This document shows positions 9,388-18,326 of a stretch of 64,000 bases of DNA, one piece after another (positions within the stretch are counted from its first letter, which is position 1; each line of letters begins with the position of its first letter). A model generated the notes under the pieces. It worked only from the letters and a program-made list of their open reading frames with translations, made no database searches and was not told the origin of the DNA. Source of the stretch: Streptomyces zinciresistens K42 (GTDB lineage: Bacteria > Actinomycetota > Actinomycetes > Streptomycetales > Streptomycetaceae); NCBI RefSeq assembly GCF_000225525.1, contig NZ_AGBF01000013.1:1-64000 (forward strand), in the 5' to 3' direction. The translations under genes and the position numbers were made by a program.

Positions 9388-9437
9388 GCGCAACCCGCGC
9401 ACCCCGCGCACCCCGCGCACCCCGCGCACCCCGCGCA
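9388..9437. repeat. 9-bp tandem repeat (gcgcacccc)
   Basis: A gcgcaaccc unit is followed by four exact gcgcacccc units and a partial one, directly after the stop of the phosphotransferase gene and abutting the terminator. It is a simple tandem repeat of the kind that varies in copy number between strains. Confidence 0.9.
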
Positions 9438-9472
9438 CGCGGCCCCCGAGGAGCGCTCCTCGGGGGCCGCGT
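9437..9472 (+). terminator. Perfect 18-bp palindromic terminator
   Basis: The arms 9437-9454 and 9455-9472 are exact reverse complements with no spacer, so the hairpin loop forms from the centre (gagc/gctc). A T run (cgttttcc) follows at once, giving a classical intrinsic terminator for the upstream transferase transcript. Confidence 0.92.
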
Positions 9473-9668
9473 CGTTTTCCGACCGCTTTCTCACGCCGCT
9501 CCGGCGGGGGTCTCTTACCTTTCCCCGGCAAAGTGTCCCCATGTCACCCCCTGTTGTGATCTGACTCACCAAATGATGCCTCCGAGGCAACCCCTTGCCA
9601 GGTACGACCGTCTAACAAGTAGTGAATGAGGCGATACGGGGGAAATATCATAGTGATGAGGGGGAAAC

Positions 9669-10895
9669 GTGACCGTCACGCAGCCTGATGTGACTGTGAT
9701 CATCGGGGCGTACGAGGCGATGCCTTACCTGGTCGAGTGCCTGGCGTCGGTCGAGGCGCAGACCATCGATCCGGGGCGCATCGAGGTCATCACGGTCGAC
9801 GACGGCTCGACGGACGGAACGGGTGAGTACCTGGAGGAGTTCGCGGCCCGCGCGGCCATGCCGGTCACCGTCATCCGGCAGGAGAACTCCGGAGGGCCCA
9901 GCGGCCCGCGCAACGTCGGGCTGGGGAAGGCGGCGGGGCGGTACGTCTTCTTCCTGGACGCCGACGACCGGCTGGGCCCGGAGGCCCTGGAGCGCATGGT
10001 CGCGATCGGCGACAGGAACGGCACCGACGTGGTGCTCGGCCGCATCGAGGGCGTCAACCGCGGTGCGCCCAAGTCCATGTGGGGCAGGACGCTGGAACGC
10101 ACCGACGTCTACTCGTCCAACATCAAGTTCACCCTGAGCGCGCAGAAGCTGTTCCGCCGCGAGTTCCTGACCAGACATCACATGCGGTTCGACGAGTCCC
10201 TGTGGACCGGCGAGGACGCGGTCTTCACCATGGAGGCGTACCTGCGGGCGGACGGCGTCTCCGTGGTCGCCGACCACACCTGCTACTACCTGGTGGGCCG
10301 CGACGACGGCAAGCACGTGACGAAGAGCGGCGGTTACGCCCTGCGCTTCGACTCGGCGCGCGCCCTGATGAACCTGATAGCCGAGCTGGTGCCCCCGGGG
10401 GAGCGGCGCGACCAGCTCATGCTCCGGCCCTTCCTGGTCACCCTGCTGCCGCAGTTCGGCCCCCAGTACGCCAAGGACAGCGAGAAGGTCCGCCGGCACA
10501 AGCTCGAACTGGCGCAGCCCCTCATGGACGCCCACTGGAACGAGGGCGTCGCGGCGCAGATGAAGGTCGGCGAGCGCCTGCGGCTGCATCTGGTCGCCCG
10601 GCAACGCGCCGAACTGCTCCTGTCCGTCGTGGAGTTCGTCCGTGCCAAGAAGCAGCCGGCGGCGCTCCTGGAGCGCAGGGGCCGCCGGGTGTACATCGCC
10701 TACCCGCACTTCAGGGACGCGCGGGCGGGCGTCCCCGACGCGGTGTACCTCGCCGGGGCGCGCGAGGCCCGCGCCTTCCCCGGGTACCGCGAGGGCGGCA
10801 CCCCCTCCGTGCTGCGCCGAGCCGTACGCAGGGCGCGCCGGGCGCTGCGCTCCTCGGGCTCGGCTACCCCGGGTGGGCGGGCTGCTGCGGCGTAG
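9669..10895 (+). CDS. Family 2 glycosyltransferase, wall-polymer locus
   Basis: A 408-residue inverting GT-A enzyme. It opens with VTVIIGAYEAMPYLVECLAS and VDDGSTDGT, and has the FFLDADDRL (DXD-like) metal-binding motif near residue 100. There is no signal peptide. The C-terminal third is less conserved and ends in a basic tail. It probably adds a sugar to the polyol-phosphate polymer made by the flanking CDP-polyol transferases. The start is a GTG at 9669 after gggggaaac. The last 32 bp overlap the 3' end of the convergent gene at 10864, an unusually tight arrangement that removes any room for a terminator. Confidence 0.85.
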   Translation: MTVTQPDVTVIIGAYEAMPYLVECLASVEAQTIDPGRIEVITVDDGSTDGTGEYLEEFAARAAMPVTVIRQENSGGPSGPRNVGLGKAAGRYVFFLDADDRLGPEALERMVAIGDRNGTDVVLGRIEGVNRGAPKSMWGRTLERTDVYSSNIKFTLSAQKLFRREFLTRHHMRFDESLWTGEDAVFTMEAYLRADGVSVVADHTCYYLVGRDDGKHVTKSGGYALRFDSARALMNLIAELVPPGERRDQLMLRPFLVTLLPQFGPQYAKDSEKVRRHKLELAQPLMDAHWNEGVAAQMKVGERLRLHLVARQRAELLLSVVEFVRAKKQPAALLERRGRRVYIAYPHFRDARAGVPDAVYLAGAREARAFPGYREGGTPSVLRRAVRRARRALRSSGSATPGGRAAAA

Positions 10896-12912
10896 CGGAG
10901 CGGCGCTGGTCCGGGATCTCCGTGGCGGCCTCGGCGGCGAGCCGCTCGGCCATCCGGGCGCGGTGCTCCAGCGCGGCGGAGCACAGCGCCCGGACCGCGT
11001 CGCCGAAGCGCTCCTGTGACGAGGGCTCGTCCGGCCCGAGCAGATGGCGCTTCAGCTCGGCCCGCTCCTGCGCCCACGGGTCCTTCCCGGGCCGGCGCAC
11101 GCTGTCGAGGAGGTCCGCCACCCCGGCCGCGTCCGGTGTCAGCACCGTCGCCGCGCGCACGGTCGGGAACGCCTTGCGGAACACGTCCTCGGCGAGTCCG
11201 CTGGTGTTGGCCACGGCGTACGGCTTGCCGCTGGCCAGGAAGTCGCTGATCACGCTCGACACATCGCTGACGAGCAGATCGGCCTGGTCGAAGCAGGCGT
11301 ACAGGGCGGGCCGCACCTCGGTGACGACCTGGTGCCCGCCCTCGGGCAGCGACGCCCAGTACGCCTCCTCCCAGGCCGCCGCCGTGCGGGCCACCGCCTC
11401 CGCGCGCCCCGGCTCGGGCGCCGACTGCACCAGCATCCGCTCCATCGAGTCGGCGCCCGCCCGCGCGGTGATCGTCGTCAGGCGGTCCAGCTCGCGGGTG
11501 AGCCGGGCCAGTGCGCCGTCGCCGGGCCGCTCCCCGGCGGCCCGCCCGCGGTTCGCCGCCCGGATCAGCTCGCGGACGCGCAGATCGGCCGCCCCGGCCC
11601 GCGGATCCACCGAGCCCGTCAGCGGGTGCGGCTTGTACAGCAGCCGCACCGCCGGGTCCGCGAGCAGCGCCCGGACCAGGTTCTCCCCGGCCTCGACCAG
11701 GGAGGTGTTGCCGGGGTTGCCGTCCCAGCCCTCCCAGGTCGGCGCGTACAGCACCGTCGTCCACGCCCCCCGGGGCGGCCCCGCGTACGGCGCCAGGCCG
11801 TCCAGCTGCGGGCGGCCGATCTCGGCCACGTCCTTGTCCTCGACGCCCACCTCGGCGAGCGCGTACCGCTCGCGCGCCGCCGGACCCGCCACCCACACCT
11901 CGTCGTACGCCTTCGCGTACGGGTTGCACGACGACAGCTTGTCGCTCTCCCCGTGGTTGACGAACGTGTGCTTCAGCGTGGGGATGCGCAGCACCTGCGA
12001 GGTCTTGCCCGAGTTCGAGGGGTGGACGAGCGCCTGCAGCGAGCACTCCTCCAGCCGCATCAGCGTGGAGACCTTCGGCAGGCACAGGACCGGCACGTCG
12101 GTCGGCCCGATCTTCTGCACCATGAACCGCTCCCGCAGCACGATCAGCGGACGCCCCTCCAGCTTCGCCAGCGGCTCCAGCCACATGTTCGCCTGGTACG
12201 CGGAGGAGGCGCCGCCGGAGAAGTACAGGCCGACGGTCGGCCGGTACTCCGCCAGCCAGGCGTCCAGCCAGCGCAGCGCCTCGCGCTCGCCCGCCGGGCG
12301 CCGGCCCGGCAGCAGCCGTACGAGGAGGTCGTACAGGCCCGTCAAGGCCAGTCCCAGGGACAGCGCGACGCCCAGGCCCGCGCACCACGGCTCGTCCGTC
12401 GCCGCCGTGGCCAGCAGGCCCGCCGTGGCCGGCAGGCCGAAGGCGAGCAGACGGTGCCCGGGGCGGCGCAGCAGCAGCGGCGGGGCGGGGGACAGGCGCA
12501 GCGCGGAGGCGTCGATGTTGCGGGTGAGGAACGGCAGGGTGCGGGTGCGGCGGACCAGCACCGAGACGGCCTGGATCGCGCAGTGCAGCGCGTAGAAGGC
12601 GAGCAGGCCGCCCACGAGCGGGGCGTACAGCGTCTCGCGGTGCTGCTCGCCCAGCCGCAGCAGACCGACGACCAGCAGCAGGTCCCGCAGCACGTGCCGC
12701 ACGGTGATGTCCGCGTGCGACTTGGCGAACACCGACAGCATGTCGCGCTGCCAGCGGTAGAGCACGCCCTCGACGGCCAGCGAGAGCACCGTCGCGGCCA
12801 GCAGCAGCGGGACGTGCGGACGCAGCGCGCCCACGGCCTGGCCGCAGAACGCCGCGACCAGCAGGAGCGTGACGAGGGCTTTCGCCGGGACGCGGGACGG
12901 GGGTGCGGGCAA
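10864..12912 (-). CDS. CDP-glycerol/CDP-ribitol phosphotransferase family protein, second paralogue
   Basis: A 682-residue paralogue of the protein at 7258-9384. It shares APTWEGWDGNPGNTS, LYKPHPLTG and the LLVSDVSSVISDFLASGKPY motif, after about 200 N-terminal residues with hydrophobic segments. The predicted role is polyol-phosphate transfer to a teichoic-type polymer at the membrane. The start appears to be a TTG (12910-12912) with ggag about 10 bases upstream; no ATG or GTG fits better without losing the hydrophobic N-terminus. The gene is convergent with the glycosyltransferase and divergent from proB. Two paralogues usually mean primer versus polymerase functions (TagB/TagF), but which is which cannot be told from sequence. 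Confidence 0.85.
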   Translation of the reverse strand: MPAPPSRVPAKALVTLLLVAAFCGQAVGALRPHVPLLLAATVLSLAVEGVLYRWQRDMLSVFAKSHADITVRHVLRDLLLVVGLLRLGEQHRETLYAPLVGGLLAFYALHCAIQAVSVLVRRTRTLPFLTRNIDASALRLSPAPPLLLRRPGHRLLAFGLPATAGLLATAATDEPWCAGLGVALSLGLALTGLYDLLVRLLPGRRPAGEREALRWLDAWLAEYRPTVGLYFSGGASSAYQANMWLEPLAKLEGRPLIVLRERFMVQKIGPTDVPVLCLPKVSTLMRLEECSLQALVHPSNSGKTSQVLRIPTLKHTFVNHGESDKLSSCNPYAKAYDEVWVAGPAARERYALAEVGVEDKDVAEIGRPQLDGLAPYAGPPRGAWTTVLYAPTWEGWDGNPGNTSLVEAGENLVRALLADPAVRLLYKPHPLTGSVDPRAGAADLRVRELIRAANRGRAAGERPGDGALARLTRELDRLTTITARAGADSMERMLVQSAPEPGRAEAVARTAAAWEEAYWASLPEGGHQVVTEVRPALYACFDQADLLVSDVSSVISDFLASGKPYAVANTSGLAEDVFRKAFPTVRAATVLTPDAAGVADLLDSVRRPGKDPWAQERAELKRHLLGPDEPSSQERFGDAVRALCSAALEHRARMAERLAAEAATEIPDQRRSATPQQPAHPG

Positions 12913-13122
12913 CTGCGGTCACTCCAGGGTCGGCGCGGGAGGTCGTCGTCCGGGTTAACGCGCGGCCGCGTCCGGACGACACGCACGTGTCCGCCGGGTG
13001 AGCGGTGGCCGGGCGCGGCGGTGCCCCGGCCGTCCGGAGGCTGGACCGATGCGCGCCTGGCGATCCGCTTCGCGTAGATTCGGGGCGAGGGAACCGGCAC
13101 GCGCGCGAGGGGACGAGCACTG

Positions 13123-14250
13123 GTGGCAGGGGCAAGGCAGGGCGTGCGCGAGGCCCGCAGGGTCGTCGTCAAGGTGGGTTCCTCGTCGCTGACCACCGCG
13201 TCCGGCGGCCTGGACGCCGACCGGGTGGACGCCCTCGTCGACGTGCTGGCCAAGAGCCGCAGCGGGGGCGAGCGGGAGGTCGTCCTGGTCTCCTCCGGCG
13301 CCATCGCGGCCGGGCTCGCGCCGCTGGGGCTGCGCCGCCGCCCCAAGGACCTCGCCCGGCAGCAGGCCGCGGCCAGCGTCGGCCAGGGCCTCCTCGTCGC
13401 CCGCTACACCGCCTCCTTCGCCCGCCACGGCGTCCGCGTCGGCCAGATCCTGCTGACCAGCGACGACATGAGCCGGCGCGCCCATCACCGCAACGCCTCG
13501 CGCACCCTCGACAAGCTGCTCGCCATGGGCGCGTTCCCGATCGTCAACGAGAACGACACCGTCGCCACGGACGAGATCCGCTTCGGCGACAACGACCGGC
13601 TCGCCGCCCTCGTCGCCCACCTGGTCCGCGCCGACCTGCTGGTCCTGCTGTCCGACGTGGACGGCGTGTACGACGGGGATCCCAGCAGGCCGGGGACCTC
13701 GCGGATCGCGCAGGTGCGCACACCGGCCGACCTCGCCGGGGTCGACGTCGGCAGCGCGGGCAGGGCGGGCGTCGGCACCGGCGGCATGGTCACCAAGGTG
13801 GAGGCGGCCGCCATCGCGGCGGCCGCGGGCATCCCCGTGGTCCTGACCAGCGCGGTCCACGCCGCCGATGCGCTGTCCGGCGGCGACACCGGCACCTACT
13901 TCCACGCCACCGGCAAGCGTTCCGCGGACCGGCTGCTGTGGCTCCAGCACGCCTCCGCCCCGCAGGGCTCGCTGACCCTGGACGACGGGGCGGTGCGGGC
14001 GGTCGTCGAGCGCCGCACGTCGCTGCTGCCGGCCGGTATCGCCGCAGTCGAGGGCGAGTTCAGCGCGGGCGACCCGGTCGAGCTGCGCGACGGCGCGGGG
14101 CGCGCGGTCGCGCGCGGCCTCGTCAACTTCGACGCCAAGGAGATCCCGCAGCTGCTGGGCCGCTCGACGCGCGAGCTGGCACGGGAGCTGGGCGCGGAGT
14201 ACGAGCGCGAGGTCGTCCACCGGGACGATCTGGTGATCCTCCAGCGGTGA
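13123..14250 (+). CDS. proB: Glutamate 5-kinase
   Basis: A 375-residue enzyme for the first step of proline synthesis, ATP-dependent phosphorylation of glutamate. The amino-acid kinase domain starts at RRVVVKVGSSSLTT and includes NENDTVATDEIRFGDND and the GTGGMVTKVEAA segment. A PUA domain occupies the last ~80 residues (GSLTLDDGAVRAV onward). The start is the GTG at 13123 with gaggggacgag upstream. A small conserved gene separates it from proA, so the two are not a simple overlapping pair. Confidence 0.97.
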   Translation: MAGARQGVREARRVVVKVGSSSLTTASGGLDADRVDALVDVLAKSRSGGEREVVLVSSGAIAAGLAPLGLRRRPKDLARQQAAASVGQGLLVARYTASFARHGVRVGQILLTSDDMSRRAHHRNASRTLDKLLAMGAFPIVNENDTVATDEIRFGDNDRLAALVAHLVRADLLVLLSDVDGVYDGDPSRPGTSRIAQVRTPADLAGVDVGSAGRAGVGTGGMVTKVEAAAIAAAAGIPVVLTSAVHAADALSGGDTGTYFHATGKRSADRLLWLQHASAPQGSLTLDDGAVRAVVERRTSLLPAGIAAVEGEFSAGDPVELRDGAGRAVARGLVNFDAKEIPQLLGRSTRELARELGAEYEREVVHRDDLVILQR

Positions 14251-14277
14251 CGGACGCCTGACCGGGCGGCGACGCGA

Positions 14278-14317
14278 CGAGGCCGCGCGCTCCGTCCCGA
14301 GGCCGCGCGCTCCGTCC
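14278..14317. repeat. 20-bp direct repeat, two tandem copies
   Basis: The unit cgaggccgcgcgctccgtcc occurs twice head to tail (14278-14297 and 14298-14317) in the proB-downstream gap. No function can be assigned; a recent slippage duplication is the simplest reading. Confidence 0.9.
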
Positions 14318-14532
14318 CGCTGCCCGCGGCTCCCGCTCCCGGCTGAAGGTGTCCTTCCGGGGTACGCCCCCGGGCCTCCGGCCGAAAACAGGGGGAACGG
14401 CCCGTCAAGCGGGACGCCCTGAGGAGGACGTTCCGCAAAAGCGCCCCGCGAGCCCTTGCGGCCTGCTCAACTTTGTCTCACGGACACATTCCGCACGGCC
14501 CCCGGGTCGGTCACTGCGTCAAGGAGGCCGTC

Positions 14533-14997
14533 GTGAGACGAGTACGCCCCGGGGCGGCGTCCCGCGGTGCCGGCGGGGTCTCGTCCCGGGCGGCCGGCGA
14601 GGAGCGGGCCCTGACGAGCGTCGCGGCCGGCGACCGCTGCGAGAAGCCCGGGGAACTGCCCCGCCTGTGGCACGTCACCCTCAGCGTCTCCGGCCGGGAG
14701 GCCCCGCTGACGGAGGTGCGCCGCGCCCTCGAACAGCTGGCCCATGACCACCCCTTTCTGCTGACCAGCCGGTACGCCCGCGACCACGCCGAGATCCGGT
14801 ACTGGGAGGAGGCCCGCGACCTGCACGACGCGGCCGCCGTCGCCCTGCGGCTGTGGGGCGAGCACCGGCAGAGCGCGGGACTGCCGCCCTGGGAGATCGT
14901 CGGCCTGGAGGTCATCGACCGCGAGACGTACCACCACCGGGTCGCGGAGGGGTACGGCCCGGCCCCGGCGACGCCGGTCGGCATCCACCCCTTCTGA
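14533..14997 (+). CDS. Conserved hypothetical protein between proB and proA
   Basis: A 154-residue soluble protein without a recognised catalytic motif. The recognisable part begins about residue 45 ([28 protein letters not shown]) and includes [21 protein letters not shown] and [14 protein letters not shown]. This looks like an alpha/beta fold with a central helix rather than a membrane protein. The GTG at 14533 is chosen because a full aaggagg lies 5 bases upstream; the frame is open to 14473. I recall similar small proteins at this place in other streptomycetes, but no function. It may belong to the proA transcript, although proA has its own leaderless-type promoter. Confidence 0.75.
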   Translation: MRRVRPGAASRGAGGVSSRAAGEERALTSVAAGDRCEKPGELPRLWHVTLSVSGREAPLTEVRRALEQLAHDHPFLLTSRYARDHAEIRYWEEARDLHDAAAVALRLWGEHRQSAGLPPWEIVGLEVIDRETYHHRVAEGYGPAPATPVGIHPF

Positions 14998-15045
14998 CCC
15001 GTCTCGGGGTGTGGAACACGCGCTGAACGCCTCCGGCGGGCGCAC

Positions 15046-15051
15046 TACCCT
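15046..15051 (+). promoter_or_regulatory. -10 element for a leaderless proA transcript
   Basis: taccct fits the TANNNT -10 pattern and lies 7 bases before the proA ATG at 15059. A transcript started there would have essentially no leader. No ribosome-binding site precedes the ATG, which supports this reading. Confidence 0.5.
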
Positions 15052-15058
15052 TCATGGC

Positions 15059-16345
15059 ATGACCTCGCTCTCGCCGTACGACGCCATGACCCCGGTCACC
15101 CAGGCCGCCTACCGCGCCAAGGCGGCCGCCGCCGACCTCGCCCCGCTGCCGCGGGCCGAGAAGGACGACGCGCTCCTCGCCATCGCGGACGCCCTGGAGG
15201 TCCGTACGAGCGAGATCGTCGAGGCCAACGCCAAGGACGTCGCCAGGGCCCGCGAGGCCGGCACCGGCGAGGCGATCGTCGACCGGCTGACGCTGACGCC
15301 GGAGCGGGTCCGCGCCATCGCCTCGGACGTGCGCGACGTCGTCGCCCTGCCCGACCCGGTCGGCGAGGTCGTGCGCGGCTCGACCCTCCCCAACGGCATC
15401 GACCTGCGCCAGGTCCGTGTCCCGCTCGGCGTCGTCGGCATCATCTACGAGGCCCGCCCGAACGTCACCGTGGACGCCGCCGCCCTCTGCCTGAAGTCCG
15501 GCAACGCCGTGCTGCTGCGCGGCTCGGCCTCGGCCTACGAGTCGAACTCCGCCCTCGTGCGGGTGCTCCGCGACGCCGTCGGCGGGGCCGGGCTGCCCGC
15601 CGACGCCGTCCAGCTCGTGCCCGGCGAGAGCCGGGAGAGCGTGCGCGAGCTGATGCGCGCCCGCGGCCTGGTCGACGTGCTGATCCCGCGCGGCGGCGCC
15701 TCCCTGATCCAGACGGTCGTGACCGAGTCGATCGTGCCCGTCATCGAGACCGGCACCGGCAACTGCCACGTCTACGTCGACGCCCACGCCGACCTCGACA
15801 TGGCGATCGACATCCTGATCAACTCCAAGGCCCAGCGCGTCAGCGTCTGCAACGCCGCCGAGACCCTGCTGGTCCACCAGGACATCGCCCCCGAGTTCCT
15901 GCCGCGCGCCCTGGAGGCCCTGGCGAAGGCCGGTGTCACCGTGCACGCGGACGACCGGGTGATGGCGTACGCGAAGGACTCCGAGGCCACGGTCGTCGAG
16001 GCGACCGCGGAGGACTGGGAGACCGAGTACCTCTCGTACGACATCGCCACCGCGGTCGTGGACTCCCTGGACAAGGCCGTCGAGCACATCCGGCTGTGGA
16101 CCTCCGGTCACACCGAGGCGATCGTCACCACCTCGCAGCAGGCGGCCCGCCGCTTCACCCAGCTGGTCGATTCCACGACGGTCGCCGTGAACGCCTCCAC
16201 CCGGTTCACCGACGGCGGCCAGTTCGGCTTCGGCGCGGAGATCGGCATCTCCACCCAGAAGCTGCACGCCCGCGGACCGATGGGGCTGCCCGAGCTGACC
16301 AGCACGAAGTACATCGTCACCGGTGACGGGCACATCCGGCGCTGA
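15059..16345 (+). CDS. proA: Gamma-glutamyl phosphate reductase
   Basis: A 428-residue NADPH-dependent enzyme giving glutamate 5-semialdehyde, the second proline step. It belongs to the aldehyde dehydrogenase superfamily: the substrate region has [19 protein letters not shown], the catalytic Cys lies in [15 protein letters not shown], and the end has [15 protein letters not shown]. The ATG at 15059 gives the normal family N-terminus. A GTG at 15011 would add 16 residues without conservation and without a ribosome-binding site. Expression is probably leaderless (see the -10 element just upstream). Confidence 0.97.
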   Translation: MTSLSPYDAMTPVTQAAYRAKAAAADLAPLPRAEKDDALLAIADALEVRTSEIVEANAKDVARAREAGTGEAIVDRLTLTPERVRAIASDVRDVVALPDPVGEVVRGSTLPNGIDLRQVRVPLGVVGIIYEARPNVTVDAAALCLKSGNAVLLRGSASAYESNSALVRVLRDAVGGAGLPADAVQLVPGESRESVRELMRARGLVDVLIPRGGASLIQTVVTESIVPVIETGTGNCHVYVDAHADLDMAIDILINSKAQRVSVCNAAETLLVHQDIAPEFLPRALEALAKAGVTVHADDRVMAYAKDSEATVVEATAEDWETEYLSYDIATAVVDSLDKAVEHIRLWTSGHTEAIVTTSQQAARRFTQLVDSTTVAVNASTRFTDGGQFGFGAEIGISTQKLHARGPMGLPELTSTKYIVTGDGHIRR

Positions 16346-16523
16346 ACCAGACGCTCCGGTTCCGGGGGCGGCGGTGGTGCGGCGGCGGTCCGCCCGGCGC
16401 GGGGCGCACGGCCAGGGCATATGCGTCCGACACGCGCCCCCGGGCCACCACCGTGCACCGGCGGGAGCCTCCGGGAAGGCGGATGAATTTTCCTACCGCC
16501 TGCCCAAATTGACCCCCCAGGTC

Positions 16524-16529
16524 TACTCT
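16524..16529 (+). promoter_or_regulatory. -10 element, leaderless start of the first VVFDE protein
   Basis: tactct matches TANNNT and is exactly 6 bases before the GTG at 16536. The second related gene has the same 6-base spacing (taccct at 17202). This repetition makes chance less likely. Confidence 0.55.
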
Positions 16530-16535
16530 GGATGC

Positions 16536-17102
16536 GTGCCGGAGGACGTGGGGGGCATGCCGTTCCCTGACGGCTGGGAGCCCGACGACGACCACGACCA
16601 CGGGGTGTCGGACGAAGAGTTCGCCTCCGTGGTGTTCGACGAGGACTTCGTACGGGCGGCCGTGGTCCACGAGCCGACCGCCGTGGAACGCCTCCTGGCC
16701 GCCGCGCAGGCCAGAGCCGAGGCATCGGAGGCGGAGGCCCGCCGGGCCCACGGCAGGGGCGAGCGCCACGACGACAGGTTCGGCGGCGCCGGATTCGGCC
16801 ATGATCCCGACTACGACGAGCTGGACGACACCGACATCCTCGAAGGTCCCTACGGCGCCCCCGGGGCCTACGGCAGACAGGTCCGCTGGCACCGCCCGGT
16901 CGCCTGGATCCTCGCCGCCGTGATGGGAATCGGCATGGTCGCGCTGGCCTTCACCGCGGTCTACCGGGGCGCCTCGTCCGGCAGCGGCGACCCCGTTCCG
17001 CCGCCGGCGTCCACCGGGCTGGAGCAGGGTGGGGGAGTGGCGCCCTCGGCCTCCGCCGACCACTCCCGGCCCTCCGTCCCGGTCATTCCGCGTACGCCCT
17101 GA
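16536..17102 (+). CDS. Single-pass membrane protein with N-terminal VVFDE motif (unknown function)
   Basis: A 188-residue protein. An acidic cytoplasmic N-terminus carries SDEEFASVVFDEDFVRAA and HEPTAVERL. One transmembrane helix (about residues 125-147, VAWILAAVMGIGMVALAF) follows, then a short Ser/Pro-rich outer tail. The motif recurs in the next gene (YRSVVFDESFIRAA, QEFSAQER), so the two are paralogous at the N-terminus. The GTG at 16536 is 6 bases after a -10-like tactct, consistent with leaderless translation; the ATG at 16557 is the alternative start. No enzymatic domain is visible. Confidence 0.75.
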   Translation: MPEDVGGMPFPDGWEPDDDHDHGVSDEEFASVVFDEDFVRAAVVHEPTAVERLLAAAQARAEASEAEARRAHGRGERHDDRFGGAGFGHDPDYDELDDTDILEGPYGAPGAYGRQVRWHRPVAWILAAVMGIGMVALAFTAVYRGASSGSGDPVPPPASTGLEQGGGVAPSASADHSRPSVPVIPRTP

Positions 17103-17201
17103 TCAGGGGCCCGCGTCCGGGCCGCCGCGGGTCGCCCGCCTCGATGAGGACCTGTCAGAAGTTGTCGCGCGGGCGGGCGTTTACCCGGCCTCGCCGCGAC
17201 C

Positions 17202-17207
17202 TACCCT
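17202..17207 (+). promoter_or_regulatory. -10 element, leaderless start of the second VVFDE protein
   Basis: taccct matches TANNNT and ends 6 bases before the ATG at 17214. No Shine-Dalgarno sequence is present, so a leaderless mRNA is likely. Confidence 0.55.
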
Positions 17208-17213
17208 GAAGAT

Positions 17214-18296
17214 ATGGGACGGCCAGGAGACCCGCCCGAGGGGACACCCGAGGGCGCCCCCGGAGGCGCCGAGGACGAGTACCGATCCGTCGTCTTCGAC
17301 GAGTCGTTCATCCGCGCTGCCCGCCTCCAGGAGTTCTCCGCGCAGGAGCGCATGGACGACCACGCGCCCGCCGTGCGCAGCCGCGCCCCCCTGCGGCGCG
17401 GCCTGTCCCGCCAGGCCCTCGTCCTCGTCCTCCTGATCGCCGCGGCCTTCGGCACGGCGATCTACATGGGCGTACGCCATCCGTACCAGACCCCCGCGCG
17501 TGCCGGACGGCCCGCCGAGCCGCTGCGGACGACCATGATCCCGCTCGCGCCCCGGGGCAGGGTGCCCGGGACGGCCGACACCGACCTGCTGTACGCGCGC
17601 AGCCCGGCCGCCCGGTTCCGCATCGGCGCCGAGGGCATCCCGCTGCCGCCCGCACGGCCCACGGCGCACTTCTCGGACAGCCAGGTGACCAACGCCCTCA
17701 CCATCGCCAAGGACTACATCGTGCGCTCCTCGCTGTACCCCGAGGTGCTGACGGGCGACCGGGTCCGCGAGGTGCGGGTACTGCTGGACTCCGACCAGCT
17801 GGACCAGTTCGACAACAGCTTCCGCCGGCCCGCGGCCGACGGGCGGCATGCGCCGACCGGGTGGCTGGTGCGCTTCGACCCCGCGCGGGTCGCGCTGGCC
17901 GACCCCAAGGTCCGGGTGCGGGGCACGCTCCGGGTGACCGAGACGGACGCGTCGACGCTGGAGATCAGCGCCGACCACACCTTCGTCTACGCCCTGCGGC
18001 CGGCCGGCCGGGCCACCGGGGGCAGGTCCGCCGAGGCGTCGCTGTTCACCGTGCGCCGCGAACTGCACTTCCGGTTCGACCGGGAGGACCTGCGCCTGCA
18101 CCAGGCCCAACTGGTCGGCGCCACCGTGCAGGCGGGGCCGCTGTCCTGCGCCCAGGACTCCGCCGCCCGGCTGCGCCCGCTGCTGGCGGGCGAGACGGCC
18201 GGGGACGGCGGCCCCGCGGGGAGCGACCCCTACGCCACGGACGGCGCCACCGCCCTGTGCGGATCGCTGGCCCCGGGGGCCCAGCCGAAGGTGTGA
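17214..18296 (+). CDS. Membrane-anchored protein with VVFDE motif and extracytoplasmic domain (unknown function)
   Basis: A 360-residue protein. The N-terminal cytoplasmic part has YRSVVFDESFIRAARLQEFSAQER, shared with the preceding gene. A single transmembrane helix (about residues 66-84, ALVLVLLIAAAFGTAIYMG) is followed by ~275 residues predicted to lie outside the cell. That domain has no motif I recognise; its HFSDSQVTNALTIAKDYIV and HTFVYALRP segments suggest a compact alpha/beta fold. It may sense or scaffold something at the envelope together with its neighbour. The two cysteines near the C-terminus (LSCAQDS and ALCGSL) could form an outer disulfide. Confidence 0.75.
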   Translation: MGRPGDPPEGTPEGAPGGAEDEYRSVVFDESFIRAARLQEFSAQERMDDHAPAVRSRAPLRRGLSRQALVLVLLIAAAFGTAIYMGVRHPYQTPARAGRPAEPLRTTMIPLAPRGRVPGTADTDLLYARSPAARFRIGAEGIPLPPARPTAHFSDSQVTNALTIAKDYIVRSSLYPEVLTGDRVREVRVLLDSDQLDQFDNSFRRPAADGRHAPTGWLVRFDPARVALADPKVRVRGTLRVTETDASTLEISADHTFVYALRPAGRATGGRSAEASLFTVRRELHFRFDREDLRLHQAQLVGATVQAGPLSCAQDSAARLRPLLAGETAGDGGPAGSDPYATDGATALCGSLAPGAQPKV

Positions 18297-18326
18297 ACGG
18301 GCCGCGGGGGCGGCCCGCGGCTCCCG

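Noticed and set aside
10079..12595. 838-residue plus-strand frame across the GT2 and phosphotransferase genes
   Set aside because: It runs antisense to a clear CDP-polyol transferase and its translation is low-complexity Arg/Ser/Ala.
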